Below, piece by piece: positions 17,168 to 26,565 of a DNA stretch of 49,455 nt. Within the stretch, counting starts at the first letter, position 1; each line of letters opens with the position of its first letter. Under the pieces are notes generated by a model. It made no database searches, had not been told where the DNA came from, and was given only the letters and a program-made list of their open reading frames with translations. Source of the DNA: Chloroflexota bacterium (GTDB lineage: Bacteria; Chloroflexota; Anaerolineae; Aggregatilineales; Phototrophicaceae). The translations under genes were made by a program, and so were the position numbers. The stretch lies in NCBI GenBank assembly GCA_028875245.1, contig JAPPEU010000007.1, positions 1-49,455 on the forward strand, given 5' to 3'.

Positions 17168-18538
17168 ATGAGTCTCTGGGGCGGGCGCTTCAGCGAGCCG
17201 AGCGACGAAGAGCTGCGTCAATTAAACGACAGCATCGGCTTTGATCACATTCTCTACGCCGAAGACATTCAGGGCAGCATAATCTATGCCCGCGCGCTGG
17301 CAGGCGCCGGCGTGATCACCGTTGCCGAGGCGGAGACCATTGTTCGGGGTCTGCGGCAGGTCATGGAAGAGTTTGACGCGAATCGTTTTCAGTTGGCGGT
17401 AGGCGATGAGGATATCCACACAGCGGTGGAACGCCGCTTGATTGAAATCGTCGGCGATGTCGGCGGCAAGCTGCATACGGGCCGCAGTCGCAACGATCAG
17501 GTCGCCACGGATTTCCGGCTGTGGACCATGCGCGCCGCTGACGGGCTGGTTGAAGCGTTGCGCCGGTTGCAAGCTGCGATCGTGACCGTTGCCGAGCGGC
17601 ATATTGAGACGGTGATGCCGGGTTATACGCATCTGCAGCCGGCCCAACCGATCAGCGCCGCTCACTGGCTGATGAGTTTCTTCTGGATGCTGGAACGTGA
17701 CCTGGACAGGCTTCAATCCGCCAGGCGGCGAATGGCGGTTTGTCCGCTGGGTTCGGGCGCCCTGGCCGGCACGCCCTTCGCCGTCGATCGTCAGCAGATA
17801 GCCACTGATCTCGGGTTCGACCGGCCGAGCGCGAACAGCCTTGACGCGGTTAGCGATCGCGATTTTGTCGCCGATATGCTCTACGCCATCTGCCTGTGCG
17901 CCACCCATCTAAGTCGCCTCGCTGAGGACATCCTGATTTATTCCAACCCCGCCTTTGGCTTCATCACCCTGGACGACCGTTACAGCACGGGATCCAGCTT
18001 GATGCCGCAGAAGCGCAACGCCGATCCGATGGAGCTGGCGCGCGGCAAGACCGGGCGCTTGATCGGCAATCTGACCGGTTTCCTTTCGACATTGAAGGGC
18101 CTTCCCAGCGGTTACAACAAGGATTTGCAAGAAGACAAAGAGGCCCTGTTTGACGCCGTCGAGACCATGCGGCGGCTTCTGCCGGTGGTAGAAGCGACGC
18201 TGAGGCATCTGCGGATCAATGAAGAAGCGATGGCCGCAGCGCTGACGGAAGATTTGCTGGCGACCGATCTGGCGGATTATCTGGTGGGGCGCGGCATGCC
18301 CTTCCGGCAAGCGCATCATGTCGTCGGCAATGTCGTGCGCATGGCGGCGGAACGGGGAGAGACCTTGTCGCAGCTGCCATTAAGCGCGCTCAAAGATATT
18401 TCGCAAGTTTTCGCCGACGATGTGGCGGCGGTCTTCAGTTTCGAGCATTCGGCGAGGCAGCGAAATTCACTTGGCGGCGCTGCGCCGGAGGCGGTCAGGG
18501 CGCAAATCGCTGAGGCAAAGGCTCGCTTGAGCAACTGA
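17168..18538 (+). CDS. argH: Argininosuccinate lyase
   Basis: 456 residues of the fumarase/aspartase superfamily. It splits argininosuccinate into arginine and fumarate. The start LWGGRFSEP, the motifs DEDIHTAVE, GKLHTGRSRNDQVATDFRL and TVMPGYTHLQPAQP, and the signature GSSLMPQKRNADPMELAR (catalytic Ser) are all intact. Same operon as argG. A short inverted repeat (GTGCATCATGCAC) follows the stop but has no U-run, so it is not called a terminator. Confidence 0.96.
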   Translation: MSLWGGRFSEPSDEELRQLNDSIGFDHILYAEDIQGSIIYARALAGAGVITVAEAETIVRGLRQVMEEFDANRFQLAVGDEDIHTAVERRLIEIVGDVGGKLHTGRSRNDQVATDFRLWTMRAADGLVEALRRLQAAIVTVAERHIETVMPGYTHLQPAQPISAAHWLMSFFWMLERDLDRLQSARRRMAVCPLGSGALAGTPFAVDRQQIATDLGFDRPSANSLDAVSDRDFVADMLYAICLCATHLSRLAEDILIYSNPAFGFITLDDRYSTGSSLMPQKRNADPMELARGKTGRLIGNLTGFLSTLKGLPSGYNKDLQEDKEALFDAVETMRRLLPVVEATLRHLRINEEAMAAALTEDLLATDLADYLVGRGMPFRQAHHVVGNVVRMAAERGETLSQLPLSALKDISQVFADDVAAVFSFEHSARQRNSLGGAAPEAVRAQIAEAKARLSN

Positions 18539-18616
18539 ATTGTGCATCATGCACGAGGTTACAGCGTTATTCTGTATAAAGATTTGGCCCGCTTTTGCGC
18601 AATTGGCAGGAATTCC

Positions 18617-18645
18617 TTGACACCCTGCAACAAATTCGTTAGTCT
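18617..18645 (+). promoter_or_regulatory. Promoter of the ilv-leu operon
   Basis: Consensus TTGACA (18617-18622), 17-base spacer, TAGTCT (18640-18645). The predicted start near 18652 is about 27 bases before the leader-peptide ATG and about 235 bases before ilvE. Confidence 0.7.
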
Positions 18646-18678
18646 ATGCGCTTGAAGCGCGCAATGGAGAGGTTGGCA

Positions 18679-18756
18679 ATGCGCAGCAGGCAGACCTCAA
18701 AGCCAATCATTAAGCTCGTCCTCGTTCTTGTCCTCGTGATTATCAGTGGGCTGTAA
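18679..18756 (+). CDS. Branched-chain amino acid leader peptide (attenuator peptide)
   Basis: A 25-codon open frame with GGAGAGG six bases before its ATG. It reads MRSRQTSKP, then IIKLVLVLVLVLVII, then SGL and stop. Four alternating Leu-Val pairs lie between two Ile-Ile pairs, so 13 of the last 17 residues are Leu, Val or Ile. These are exactly the products of the downstream operon. An in-frame ATG at 18664 would add five residues. The stop (18754-18756) is one base before the first arm of the antiterminator hairpin, the spacing expected for ribosome-controlled attenuation. Confidence 0.88.
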   Translation: MRSRQTSKPIIKLVLVLVLVIISGL

Positions 18757-18757
18757 C

Positions 18758-18810
18758 GGCTTGGGCGGGTTTTGCGCAAGAAGGTAACGCGAACGAGAGC
18801 CTCCCAAGCC
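18758..18810 (+). promoter_or_regulatory. Antiterminator hairpin of the ilv-leu attenuator
   Basis: GGCTTGGGcGG (18758-18768) is complementary to CCtCCCAAGCC (18800-18810) with a single internal mismatch. Its 3' arm overlaps the 5' arm of the terminator, so the two structures exclude each other. A ribosome stalled at the Leu/Val codons would leave the 5' arm free and allow read-through; one that reaches the stop codon would cover it. Confidence 0.8.
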
Positions 18811-18828
18811 ACGGGGGGCTTTTTAGTT
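18798..18828 (+). terminator. Attenuator terminator upstream of ilvE
   Basis: AGCCTCCC (18798-18805) pairs with GGGGGGCT (18813-18820, one G-U pair) around an eight-base loop and is followed by TTTTAGTTT. It is an intrinsic terminator about 60 bases before the ilvE start and after the leader peptide. Confidence 0.85.
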
Positions 18829-18887
18829 TGCGTCCGCGAGCGCTTGAGAAGGTGATAACCGGTACTGTTGATGTTGAGGAATTGTGA

Positions 18888-19811
18888 ATGACGGCAGAAT
18901 GGATTTGGCGTAACGGCGAATTTGTAAAATGGGACGAGGCGACGGTGCATGTCAGCGCCCATGCCTTGCACTACGGGTCGAGCGTTTTTGAGGGAATCCG
19001 CGCTTATGACACGCCGGCGGGACCTGCGGTATTCCGCCTGCGGGAGCATACTGAACGGCTCCTGCATGGCGCGCGCGTAATGCGGATTGAGCATGACAAC
19101 GATGCTGATTCGCTGGACCGGGCAATATTGGAAACCGTGCGAAGGAATGGGCACGCGTCCTGCTACATCCGCCCGATCATCTTCCGCGGCTCAGGCGCCC
19201 TGGGCTTGGAAGGGCGGGGACGCACGGCGACCGAGACGGTCATATTCACGATGGAATGGGGTCGTTACCTCGGGGCCGAGGCGATTGAGCAGGGCGTTGA
19301 TGTTCAGATCAGTTCCTTCCGGCGCATGGCGCCCGACACGCACATGGCCCTGGTCAAGGCGGGCGGCAATTACGTCAACAGCCAGTTCGTCAGCATGGAA
19401 GCCCATGACAACGGCTTCCAGGAAGGTATTGCGCTTGACGTCAGCGGCTACGTCAGCGAGGGCGCTGGCGAAAATATATTTGTCATAGTGGATGGCATCG
19501 TCTATACGCCGGGCGCCTGGTCATCGATTCTAATGGGCATCACGCGGGACAGCGCGCTGACGATATTGGCGGGTCTGGATGTGGAAGTGCGCTTCCAGCC
19601 GGTGGCGCGCGAAATGCTCTACATGGCGGATGAGATCTTCTTCACTGGAACAGCGGCGGAGGTCACGCCGGTCAAGTCAGTCGATCGCATTGCGATTGGC
19701 TGTGGCGGGCGCGGACCCATCACCGAAGCGGTGCAGCGAGAATTCTTCGCCATCACCGCGGGCGAGGCGCCTGACAAATACGGTTGGTTGACCCTTGTCA
19801 ACAATACTTGA
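18888..19811 (+). CDS. ilvE: Branched-chain amino acid aminotransferase
   Basis: 307 residues, fold-type IV PLP enzyme. It performs the last step for Leu, Ile and Val, using glutamate. Motifs: start WIWRNGEFVKWDEA, HYGSSVFEGIRAY, catalytic Lys in LVKAGGNYVNSQ, GYVSEGAGENIFVI, and FFTGTAAEVTPV near the end. First structural gene after the attenuator. The ilvB start follows 42 bases after the stop. Confidence 0.95.
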   Translation: MTAEWIWRNGEFVKWDEATVHVSAHALHYGSSVFEGIRAYDTPAGPAVFRLREHTERLLHGARVMRIEHDNDADSLDRAILETVRRNGHASCYIRPIIFRGSGALGLEGRGRTATETVIFTMEWGRYLGAEAIEQGVDVQISSFRRMAPDTHMALVKAGGNYVNSQFVSMEAHDNGFQEGIALDVSGYVSEGAGENIFVIVDGIVYTPGAWSSILMGITRDSALTILAGLDVEVRFQPVAREMLYMADEIFFTGTAAEVTPVKSVDRIAIGCGGRGPITEAVQREFFAITAGEAPDKYGWLTLVNNT

Positions 19812-19853
19812 CGGGTTTAGATCGCTGGCGAGAGGCTGAATCGGGAGGCGGTG

Positions 19854-21554
19854 ATGAAACTCAAAGGTTCGGAAATCATCATGGAATGCCTGCTGCGCGA
19901 GGGCGTGGACGTGATGTTTGGTTATCCAGGCGGCGCTATCCTGCCCACTTACGACGCCATGTCGCAATATGAAGATCGCCTGCATCACGTCCTTGTGCGC
20001 CACGAGCAGGGCGCTTCGCACATGGCGGACGGCTATGCCCGCGCGACCGGGAAAGTCGGCGTGTGCATCGCCACCAGCGGGCCAGGCGCGACCAACTTGG
20101 TGACCGGCTTGGCCACGGCCATGATGGACTCGTCGTCCATCGTCGCGATCACCGGCCAGGTGCCGATACCGGCAATCGGCTCTGACGCTTTTCAGGAGAC
20201 CGATGTCACTGGCGTCACACTGCCCATCACCAAGCACAATTACCTGGTGACCGATGTGCGGGAGTTGGCTTATACCATCAAGGAAGCCTTTCACATCGCG
20301 CGCACGGGGCGCCCCGGCCCGGTGCTGGTTGACGTGCCCAAGGATGTACAAATTGCGGAGACGGAATTCGTCTATCCCGAAGGCGAAATCGAATTGCCGG
20401 GTTATGCCCCGCCCTGGGCGGCCCAGGATATGGACATTGAGGCGGCTCTGCGATTGATCCAAGAGGCGGAGCGCCCCATCATTTTGGCCGGTCACGGCAT
20501 CCTGATGTCCGGCGCGATGAACGAAGTGCGCGAGCTGGCGGAGCGGGCGCAGATTCCGGTTTCGCTGACGCTGCTGGGCAAGGGCGCCATGCCGGAAGAG
20601 CATCCCCTGGTTATCGGCATGATGGGCATGCACGGGGAAGCCTGTTCCAATCTCGCCATCCAGGAGGCGGATTTGCTTCTGGCTTTGGGCATGCGCTTTG
20701 ACGATCGCGTCACCGGCAATCTGAAGACCTATGCTCAAAATGCGCGCAAGATTCACATTGACATCGACCGGTCTGAAATCAACAAAAATGTAAAAGCGGA
20801 TGTCGGCATTGCCGGCGACTTGAAAACGGTCTTGACTCAGCTCTTGCCGAACCTGCCGCAGAAATCGCACCCGAATTGGATCGGCCGAATCCGTGACTGG
20901 CAGGAAGACGCAAGCGAGCGCGATATCTTAAATTACGAGACCCCCGGCATCCTCTTGACCGCGCAGGTGATCAATGACATTTGGAAGTTGACCGGCGGCG
21001 ACGCCATCACGGTTACCGATGTGGGCCAGCATCAAATGCTGGAGGCGCAGTATTACCCGCATCAGCGCCCGGCGACGCTGCTGACCAGCGGCGGATTGGG
21101 CACGATGGGCTTTGGCTTTCCGGCGGCGATCGGCGCCAAATTCGGCATGCCGGACGAAGAAATCTGGGCGATCGTCGGGGACGGCGGCTTTCAAATGACG
21201 CTGTGTGAAATGGCGACGGCGGTGCAAGAAAATGTGAACGTGAACATTGCGATCATCAACAACAACTTCCTGGGCATGGTGCGTCAATGGCAGGAGCTGT
21301 TCTTCGAGAAGCGCTATCAAGCGACGCCAATGGTCAATCCGGATTTCTGCAAGCTGGCGGACGCTTACGGCATCCCCAACCGCTGTGTAACGCAGCGCGA
21401 CGAAATTGAGGACGCGGTCCAGTTTGCGCGCGGCATTGACGGCCCGACATTGATCGAGTTCGTCGTGGAAAAAGAAGAGATGGTCTATCCGATGGTGCCA
21501 GCCGGCGCCGACCTGCACGATATGAAGCGCAGACCAAAGCCGGGAGAAGCGTGA
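19854..21554 (+). CDS. ilvB: Acetolactate synthase, large (catalytic) subunit
   Basis: 566 residues. It makes acetolactate or acetohydroxybutyrate from pyruvate, using thiamine diphosphate and FAD. Motifs: VFGYPGGAILP-like MFGYPGGAILPTYDA with the catalytic Glu in RHEQGASHMADGYAR, the FAD-site MGMHGEACSNLAIQ, and the ThDP motif GDGGFQMTLCEMAT...INNNFLGMVRQWQ. A GTG at 19851 directly precedes the ATG; ATG 19854 after GGGAGGCG is preferred. The stop TGA overlaps the ilvN start ATG by one base, so the two subunits are translationally coupled. Confidence 0.95.
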   Translation: MKLKGSEIIMECLLREGVDVMFGYPGGAILPTYDAMSQYEDRLHHVLVRHEQGASHMADGYARATGKVGVCIATSGPGATNLVTGLATAMMDSSSIVAITGQVPIPAIGSDAFQETDVTGVTLPITKHNYLVTDVRELAYTIKEAFHIARTGRPGPVLVDVPKDVQIAETEFVYPEGEIELPGYAPPWAAQDMDIEAALRLIQEAERPIILAGHGILMSGAMNEVRELAERAQIPVSLTLLGKGAMPEEHPLVIGMMGMHGEACSNLAIQEADLLLALGMRFDDRVTGNLKTYAQNARKIHIDIDRSEINKNVKADVGIAGDLKTVLTQLLPNLPQKSHPNWIGRIRDWQEDASERDILNYETPGILLTAQVINDIWKLTGGDAITVTDVGQHQMLEAQYYPHQRPATLLTSGGLGTMGFGFPAAIGAKFGMPDEEIWAIVGDGGFQMTLCEMATAVQENVNVNIAIINNNFLGMVRQWQELFFEKRYQATPMVNPDFCKLADAYGIPNRCVTQRDEIEDAVQFARGIDGPTLIEFVVEKEEMVYPMVPAGADLHDMKRRPKPGEA

Positions 21555-22138
21555 TGGCTGAAGTAAAAATCGATTCAAAAGTAACCGTCGTGGCACTGGT
21601 CGAAAACGAACCGGGCGTGCTAAATCGCATCGCCAGCATGTTCCGGCGGCGCGCCTTCAATATCGACAGCCTGACCGTTGGACGTACACACAAACCTCAT
21701 GTTTCACGCATGACTATTCGCGTGGACGCGGGACCAGAGTACGCCAGGAAAATCGCCGCCAACTTGCAGAAGCTGATCAATGTGATTGATGTGCGCATCA
21801 TCGACAACGAACCGCACGTCGAGCGCGACCTCGCTCTGATCAAGGTGCGCAACGACGATGCCGACTCGCGCAATACAATCACCGAGATTTGCGACCGCTA
21901 TCCGGCGCGCATCGTTGATGTGGGCCCCAAGGTCGCCATCATCGAGGTGGTCGGCACGGAAGCGATCGTTGAGGAGTTTATCGAGCGGGTGCGGCCTACC
22001 GGCATCGTAGAGATGATCCGAACGGGCGTCGTCTCGATGGGGCGGGGCACGCGCATTCATGATACGAATTTCATCAATCGGCGGGCTTTGGCCGAGGCCG
22101 CTGCGGAAGCGCGAAACGGCAACGGGCGCATCGTCTGA
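21554..22138 (+). CDS. ilvN: Acetolactate synthase, small (regulatory) subunit
   Basis: 194 residues. An N-terminal ACT domain (VVALVENEPGVLNRIASMF, then RRRAFNIDSLTVGRT) gives valine feedback control of IlvB, followed by the usual C-terminal domain (VERDLALIKV, RTGVVSMGRGTR). Slightly longer than many IlvN proteins. It starts in an ATGA overlap with the ilvB stop. Confidence 0.95.
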   Translation: MAEVKIDSKVTVVALVENEPGVLNRIASMFRRRAFNIDSLTVGRTHKPHVSRMTIRVDAGPEYARKIAANLQKLINVIDVRIIDNEPHVERDLALIKVRNDDADSRNTITEICDRYPARIVDVGPKVAIIEVVGTEAIVEEFIERVRPTGIVEMIRTGVVSMGRGTRIHDTNFINRRALAEAAAEARNGNGRIV

Positions 22139-22214
22139 AGCTGATGCCATGGCTGAGCGGCGCAGGCGGCCGCGTTTGACTTTGCTCATTTACAGTGCAG
22201 GAGAGAAAGCATAG

Positions 22215-23225
22215 ATGGCGACACTCTATTATGACAACGACGCGGATCTTTCATTGTTGGATGGCAAGACCATCGCGGTGATCGGCTATGGCAGCCAGGG
22301 ACACGCTCATGCGCTGAACGCGCGCGATAATGGCCGGCATGTCATCATCGGCTTGCATGAAGGCAGCCGAAGCAAAGCCAAGGCGGAAGGGGATGGTCTG
22401 CAGGTCTTCAGCGTCGCTGAGGCCAGCAGGCAAGCCGACATCGTCATGGTCTTGATTCCAGACACGCTGCAGGGCAGCGTCTATGAAGAGCATATCGCGC
22501 CCAATTTGAAAGACGGCGCCATGCTGATGTTCGCTCACGGCTTCAACATCCATTTCAAAGAGATCGTGCCGCCGGCTTCGGTCGATGTGGCGATGGTGGC
22601 GCCCAAAGCGCCTGGGCATCGCGTGCGCGAAGTGTTTACGGAAGGGGCGGGTACGCCCGGTCTCATCGCTATAGAGCAGGACGCCAGCGGCAATGCGAAA
22701 GCCATTGGCCTGGCTTATGCCAAAGCGATCGGCTGTACGCGCGCCGGTGTCATCGAGACGACCTTCAAAGAAGAGACCGAAACGGATCTTTTCGGCGAGC
22801 AGGTCGTGCTCTGCGGCGGCGTCACCGCGTTGATCCGCGCCAGTTTTGAGACGCTGGTAAAGGCGGGCTATCAGCCGGAAGTTGCCTACTTTGAATGCCT
22901 TCACGAGCTGAAGCTGATCGTCGATCTCCTCTATGAGGGCGGGTTGAGTTATATGTGGTACAGCGTCAGCAACACGGCGGAGCACGGCGGCTACGTCATC
23001 GGCGATCAGTTTGAAGAATCGATCAAAGAAGAGATGGCGGGCGTCTTGCAAAATGTCCAGAATGGCGAATTCGCCAAGCGATGGATTGACGAGAACAAGC
23101 AGGGCCGTCCGAATTTCAACGCGCGCAGGCAGCGCGAGCATGATTTGCTGATCGAAAAGGTGGGCGCGGACCTGCGTCAGATGATGCCCTTCCTCGATGC
23201 AAAGAACATCAAACAACAAGACTGA
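22215..23225 (+). CDS. ilvC: Ketol-acid reductoisomerase (class I)
   Basis: 336 residues. It isomerises and reduces acetolactate to dihydroxyisovalerate with NAD(P)H and Mg2+. The Rossmann motif [14 protein letters not shown] is followed by [23 protein letters not shown], the metal-site [13 protein letters not shown] and [19 protein letters not shown]. The single C-terminal knotted domain makes it class I. ATG 22215 after CAGGAGAGAAAGCATAG. 76 bases separate it from ilvN. The next pathway gene, ilvD, is not in this window. Confidence 0.96.
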   Translation: MATLYYDNDADLSLLDGKTIAVIGYGSQGHAHALNARDNGRHVIIGLHEGSRSKAKAEGDGLQVFSVAEASRQADIVMVLIPDTLQGSVYEEHIAPNLKDGAMLMFAHGFNIHFKEIVPPASVDVAMVAPKAPGHRVREVFTEGAGTPGLIAIEQDASGNAKAIGLAYAKAIGCTRAGVIETTFKEETETDLFGEQVVLCGGVTALIRASFETLVKAGYQPEVAYFECLHELKLIVDLLYEGGLSYMWYSVSNTAEHGGYVIGDQFEESIKEEMAGVLQNVQNGEFAKRWIDENKQGRPNFNARRQREHDLLIEKVGADLRQMMPFLDAKNIKQQD

Positions 23226-23283
23226 CTCAGATGAATGAGCCCGTCCGCCCGCATGCCTATTTTTGACGAAAGGAGGCGCCCAA

Positions 23284-23391
23284 ATGTCGGAAGATGGTCT
23301 TGCTGGCCTTCGTCAGCTAATGCGCGGTTACGACCGGATTCGATTCATGAAAGGAAGTCCTCCCAATGGTAAAGCGAACCTACGACGATAA
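23284..23391 (+). CDS. Small open frame upstream of and overlapping leuA
   Basis: 35 codons starting at ATG 23284 behind an unusually strong Shine-Dalgarno (GAAAGGAGG, about six bases from the ATG). It ends at TAA 23389-23391, 26 bases inside leuA in another frame. The peptide (MSEDGLAGLRQLMRGYDRI...) is not rich in Leu/Val/Ile, so it is not a second attenuator leader of the classic kind. It may couple translation into leuA or encode a small protein. The strength of the ribosome-binding site is the main evidence. Confidence 0.5.
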   Translation: MSEDGLAGLRQLMRGYDRIRFMKGSPPNGKANLRR

Positions 23392-24976
23392 CACCGTCAT
23401 CATATTCGACACTACGCTGCGCGATGGCGAGCAAAGCCCGGGCGCGACCCTGTCCAGCGCGGAAAAGCTGGAGATCGCCCGTCAGCTTTCTCGTCTCGGC
23501 GTCGATGTGATTGAAGCGGGTTTCCCGGCGGCGTCGCCCGACGATCTTAGAGCAGTCCAACGCATTGCCCGCGAGGTCGGCACGCCCGACGGACCGACAG
23601 TGGCGGGCTTGTCGCGCGCGCTTGAAGGGGACATCCGCACAGCCTGGGAAGGCGTCAAAGAAGCCGCCAAACCGCGCATCCACACGTTTCTGGGCACATC
23701 GCCCAGTCACCTGGCGATGCTGCGCATAGACCAGGAAGAGGGATTGGAGCGCATTCGCAGCGCGGTCACATTGGCCAAGAGCCTTTGCGATGATGTGGAG
23801 TTCAGCCCGATGGACGCGGGCAGAACTGACACGGAATATCTGATACAAGCTTGCGCCGCCGCCGTCGAATGTGGCGCCACGACGCTGAATATTCCCGACA
23901 CGGTCGGCTATGTGATGCCCGCCGAATGGGCTGACACGCTGGAGATGCTCATCAATGAGACGCCCGGCGCCGGCCCCGGCAGCGGCGTCATCTGGTCCGT
24001 GCACTGCCATAATGATTTGGGCCTGGCGACGGCAAACACGCTGGCGGGCTTGACGCGCGGGGTTCGCCAGGTCGAAGTGACGATCAATGGCATCGGCGAG
24101 CGCGCGGGCAACACCAGCATGGAAGAAGTCGTCATGGCGATCCATACGCGCAAGAGTTTCTACAACTTGCGCACCAATGTCGACACGACGCAGATTATGA
24201 AGACCAGCCGCATGGTGCGCAATTACATGGGCATGCCGGTGCAGCCGAACAAAGCCATCGTCGGCGCCAACGCCTTCGCTCATGAATCCGGCATTCACCA
24301 GGATGGCGTGCTGAAGAACGCCGAGACCTTCGAGATTATGATGCCGGAAGATGTCGGCTTGACGCAGAGCAAACTGGTTTTGGGCAAGCTGAGCGGCCGG
24401 CATGCCTTGCGCGTTCGCTTGCGCGAGCTCGGCTACGAAGTCGATGGCGATGAGTTGATGGATGTCTTCCGACGCTTCAAGGCCTTGGCGGATATGAAGA
24501 AGACGGTGACCGACGCCGACCTGGAAGCGCTCGTGGCCGATGAAGCGGCGCAGAAACCGGAAGATCATTTCCGCCTGGTGGATATTCAGGTGGTTTGCGG
24601 CACGATGGGCATGCCGACCGCGACGGTCAAAATGGTGAACCAGGACGGAGAGGAGAAGGTCGTGTCGGCGGTAGGCACGGGACCGGTCGACGCCTCCTAC
24701 CGGGCGATAGACGAAATCGTGCAAGCGCCCAATGAATTGCTCGAGTTCAATATGCACGCCGTCACCGAGGGCATTGACGCGCTGGGCGAAGTGACGGTGC
24801 GCATTTCGCCTGAGAACGGGAGCCGCACTTTCGGCGGCTATGGCGCGGACGGCGATATCGTCGTCTCGAGCGTCAAAGCCTATGTCGCCGCCCTAAACCG
24901 CATGATTTCGAGCACGGGCCTGGGGGCTGTCGCGTCCAGCCCGGAGGTGGCGACGGTGGGGCTCGCTTCATCCTGA
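23366..24976 (+). CDS. leuA: 2-isopropylmalate synthase
   Basis: 536 residues. It condenses acetyl-CoA with 2-oxoisovalerate, the first committed leucine step. The TIM-barrel has IFDTTLRDGEQSPGATLSS, VHCHNDLGLATANTL (metal-binding His) and INGIGERAGNTSMEEVVMA. The long C-terminal part holds the LeuA dimer domain (VDIQVVCGTMGMPTATVKM onward), the usual site of leucine feedback. ATG 23366 after AAGGAAG. It lies inside the end of the 35-codon frame at 23284. Confidence 0.95.
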   Translation: MVKRTYDDNTVIIFDTTLRDGEQSPGATLSSAEKLEIARQLSRLGVDVIEAGFPAASPDDLRAVQRIAREVGTPDGPTVAGLSRALEGDIRTAWEGVKEAAKPRIHTFLGTSPSHLAMLRIDQEEGLERIRSAVTLAKSLCDDVEFSPMDAGRTDTEYLIQACAAAVECGATTLNIPDTVGYVMPAEWADTLEMLINETPGAGPGSGVIWSVHCHNDLGLATANTLAGLTRGVRQVEVTINGIGERAGNTSMEEVVMAIHTRKSFYNLRTNVDTTQIMKTSRMVRNYMGMPVQPNKAIVGANAFAHESGIHQDGVLKNAETFEIMMPEDVGLTQSKLVLGKLSGRHALRVRLRELGYEVDGDELMDVFRRFKALADMKKTVTDADLEALVADEAAQKPEDHFRLVDIQVVCGTMGMPTATVKMVNQDGEEKVVSAVGTGPVDASYRAIDEIVQAPNELLEFNMHAVTEGIDALGEVTVRISPENGSRTFGGYGADGDIVVSSVKAYVAALNRMISSTGLGAVASSPEVATVGLASS

Positions 24977-25020
24977 GCGGGCAAGGCATTTTGAGGATTG
25001 CATAAGGTAAGGATGGCCAA

Positions 25021-26463
25021 ATGACAAGCAATGGCAATGCGCGTACGCTCTTTGAAAAAGTATGGGATGCCCATACGGTCCGTGAACAAACCGATGATAC
25101 GCCGGCGGTGCTGTACATTGACCTGCATTTGGTGCATGAGGTGACATCGCCGCAGGCGTTCTCGATGCTGCGCGAGCGCGGGCTGAGCGTGCGGCGTCCT
25201 GACCAGACGATCGGCACGATGGATCACAGCACGCCGACCACCCCGCGCAATGAACTCGGCATTATCCCGGTGGCCGATGCGCTGGCGGCGAAGCAGCTTG
25301 ATGTCTTCACTCAGAACTGCGGCGATTTCGGCATTCCGATGTACGCCCTGGGCGACGCGCATCAAGGCATCGTGCATGTGATCGGGCCGGAAAAGGGCTT
25401 GACGCAGCCGGGCATGACCATCGTGTGCGGCGACAGCCACACCAGCACGCATGGCGCCTTTGGAGCGCTCGCTTTTGGCATTGGCACGAGCGAAGTCGGG
25501 CATGTGCTGGCGACGCAGACGCTGCTGCAGAACAAACCACAGACCATGGCGGTCAATGTCGAGGGGCGGCTCAGCGACGGCGTGACGGCGAAAGATATAA
25601 TTCTTGCGATCATCGCCAAAATTGGCATCGGCGGCGGCACCGGATATGTCTTTGAGTACCGCGGCGAGGCGATCCGCAGCCTGAGCATGGAAGGCCGCAT
25701 GACCGTCTGCAACATGTCCATCGAAGGCGGCGCGCGCGCCGGTATGGTCGCGCCTGATGATACAACTTTTGAATACATCAGCGGGCGCAAACATGCGCCG
25801 AGCGGGGCGGATTGGGATGCGGCGCTGGCGAAGTGGCGCGCGCTGCCGACTGACGAGGGCGCGGATTACGACAAGGAAATCACGATTCGCGCTGATGAGT
25901 TGATTCCCATGATCACCTATGGAACGAATCCAGGTATGGGCATGCCGATCACGGCCTCCGTGCCGGCGCCGGCCGACGAGCCCGATTACAACAGGAAAAT
26001 CGCCCTCGACAAGGCGCTGACCTATATGGATTTGGCGCCTGGGCAGAAGCTGCTGGGGATGGCCATTGATGTCGTCTTCATCGGCAGCTGCACAAATTCG
26101 CGAATTTCAGATCTGCGGCAAGCGGCCGAGTTCGTCAAGGGGCGCAAAGTGGCGGATAACGTGCGCATGATGGTGGTGCCCGGCTCGCAGCAGGTCAAGC
26201 AGCAAGCCGAGAGCGAAGGACTGGACGCGGTCTTCAAGGCGGCGGGCGCGGAGTGGCGCGAGGCCGGCTGTTCGATGTGCATCGCCATGAATGGCGATCA
26301 GCTGCTGCCGGGGCAATACGCCGTTTCGACCAGCAACCGCAATTTCGAAGGGCGCCAGGGCAAAGGCGGTCGGACCTTCCTGGCCAGCCCGTTGACGGCG
26401 GCTGCATCCGCGATCGCCGGCGTCGTGACCGACCCGCGCGAGATGGCCGCCTCGTCGTTGTAG
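25021..26463 (+). CDS. leuC: 3-isopropylmalate dehydratase, large subunit
   Basis: 480 residues of the aconitase superfamily with a [4Fe-4S] cluster. Motifs: [42 protein letters not shown], the cluster cysteine in [17 protein letters not shown] and the pair in [11 protein letters not shown]. Partner of LeuD, 102 bases downstream. Confidence 0.95.
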   Translation: MTSNGNARTLFEKVWDAHTVREQTDDTPAVLYIDLHLVHEVTSPQAFSMLRERGLSVRRPDQTIGTMDHSTPTTPRNELGIIPVADALAAKQLDVFTQNCGDFGIPMYALGDAHQGIVHVIGPEKGLTQPGMTIVCGDSHTSTHGAFGALAFGIGTSEVGHVLATQTLLQNKPQTMAVNVEGRLSDGVTAKDIILAIIAKIGIGGGTGYVFEYRGEAIRSLSMEGRMTVCNMSIEGGARAGMVAPDDTTFEYISGRKHAPSGADWDAALAKWRALPTDEGADYDKEITIRADELIPMITYGTNPGMGMPITASVPAPADEPDYNRKIALDKALTYMDLAPGQKLLGMAIDVVFIGSCTNSRISDLRQAAEFVKGRKVADNVRMMVVPGSQQVKQQAESEGLDAVFKAAGAEWREAGCSMCIAMNGDQLLPGQYAVSTSNRNFEGRQGKGGRTFLASPLTAAASAIAGVVTDPREMAASSL

Positions 26464-26465
26464 GC

Positions 26466-26503
26466 GCGACTCGCTGTAGGGGGGACTCGCTGAGTCGCCC
26501 GAC
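26466..26503. repeat. Short palindromic repeat between leuC and leuD
   Basis: GCGACTCGCTGTAGGGG followed by GACTC-GCT-GAGTC and CGCCC. The TGTAGGGG...TCGCCC layout is the same as the palindromic core inside the mobile elements at 9283, 29989 and 31613, but the long arms are absent. It lies within the ilv-leu transcript and could form an mRNA hairpin. Confidence 0.5.
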
Positions 26504-26565
26504 CGCATGCCTGCAGGTCACTCTGTCGCGCGAATAACTTGGTTCTACTGAGTGAGGAGACCGAG

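Noticed and set aside
18541..18560. Terminator after argH
   Set aside because: A short GTGCATCATGCAC palindrome without a following U-run.
18639..19154. Minus-strand frame covering the ilv attenuator
   Set aside because: Antisense to the leader peptide and ilvE start, both well supported.
19677..20870. Minus-strand frame opposite ilvE/ilvB
   Set aside because: Spans two certain genes on the other strand and has no protein-like features.
23345..24757. Long minus-strand frame (470 codons) opposite leuA
   Set aside because: Shadow of leuA, which is certain from its motifs.
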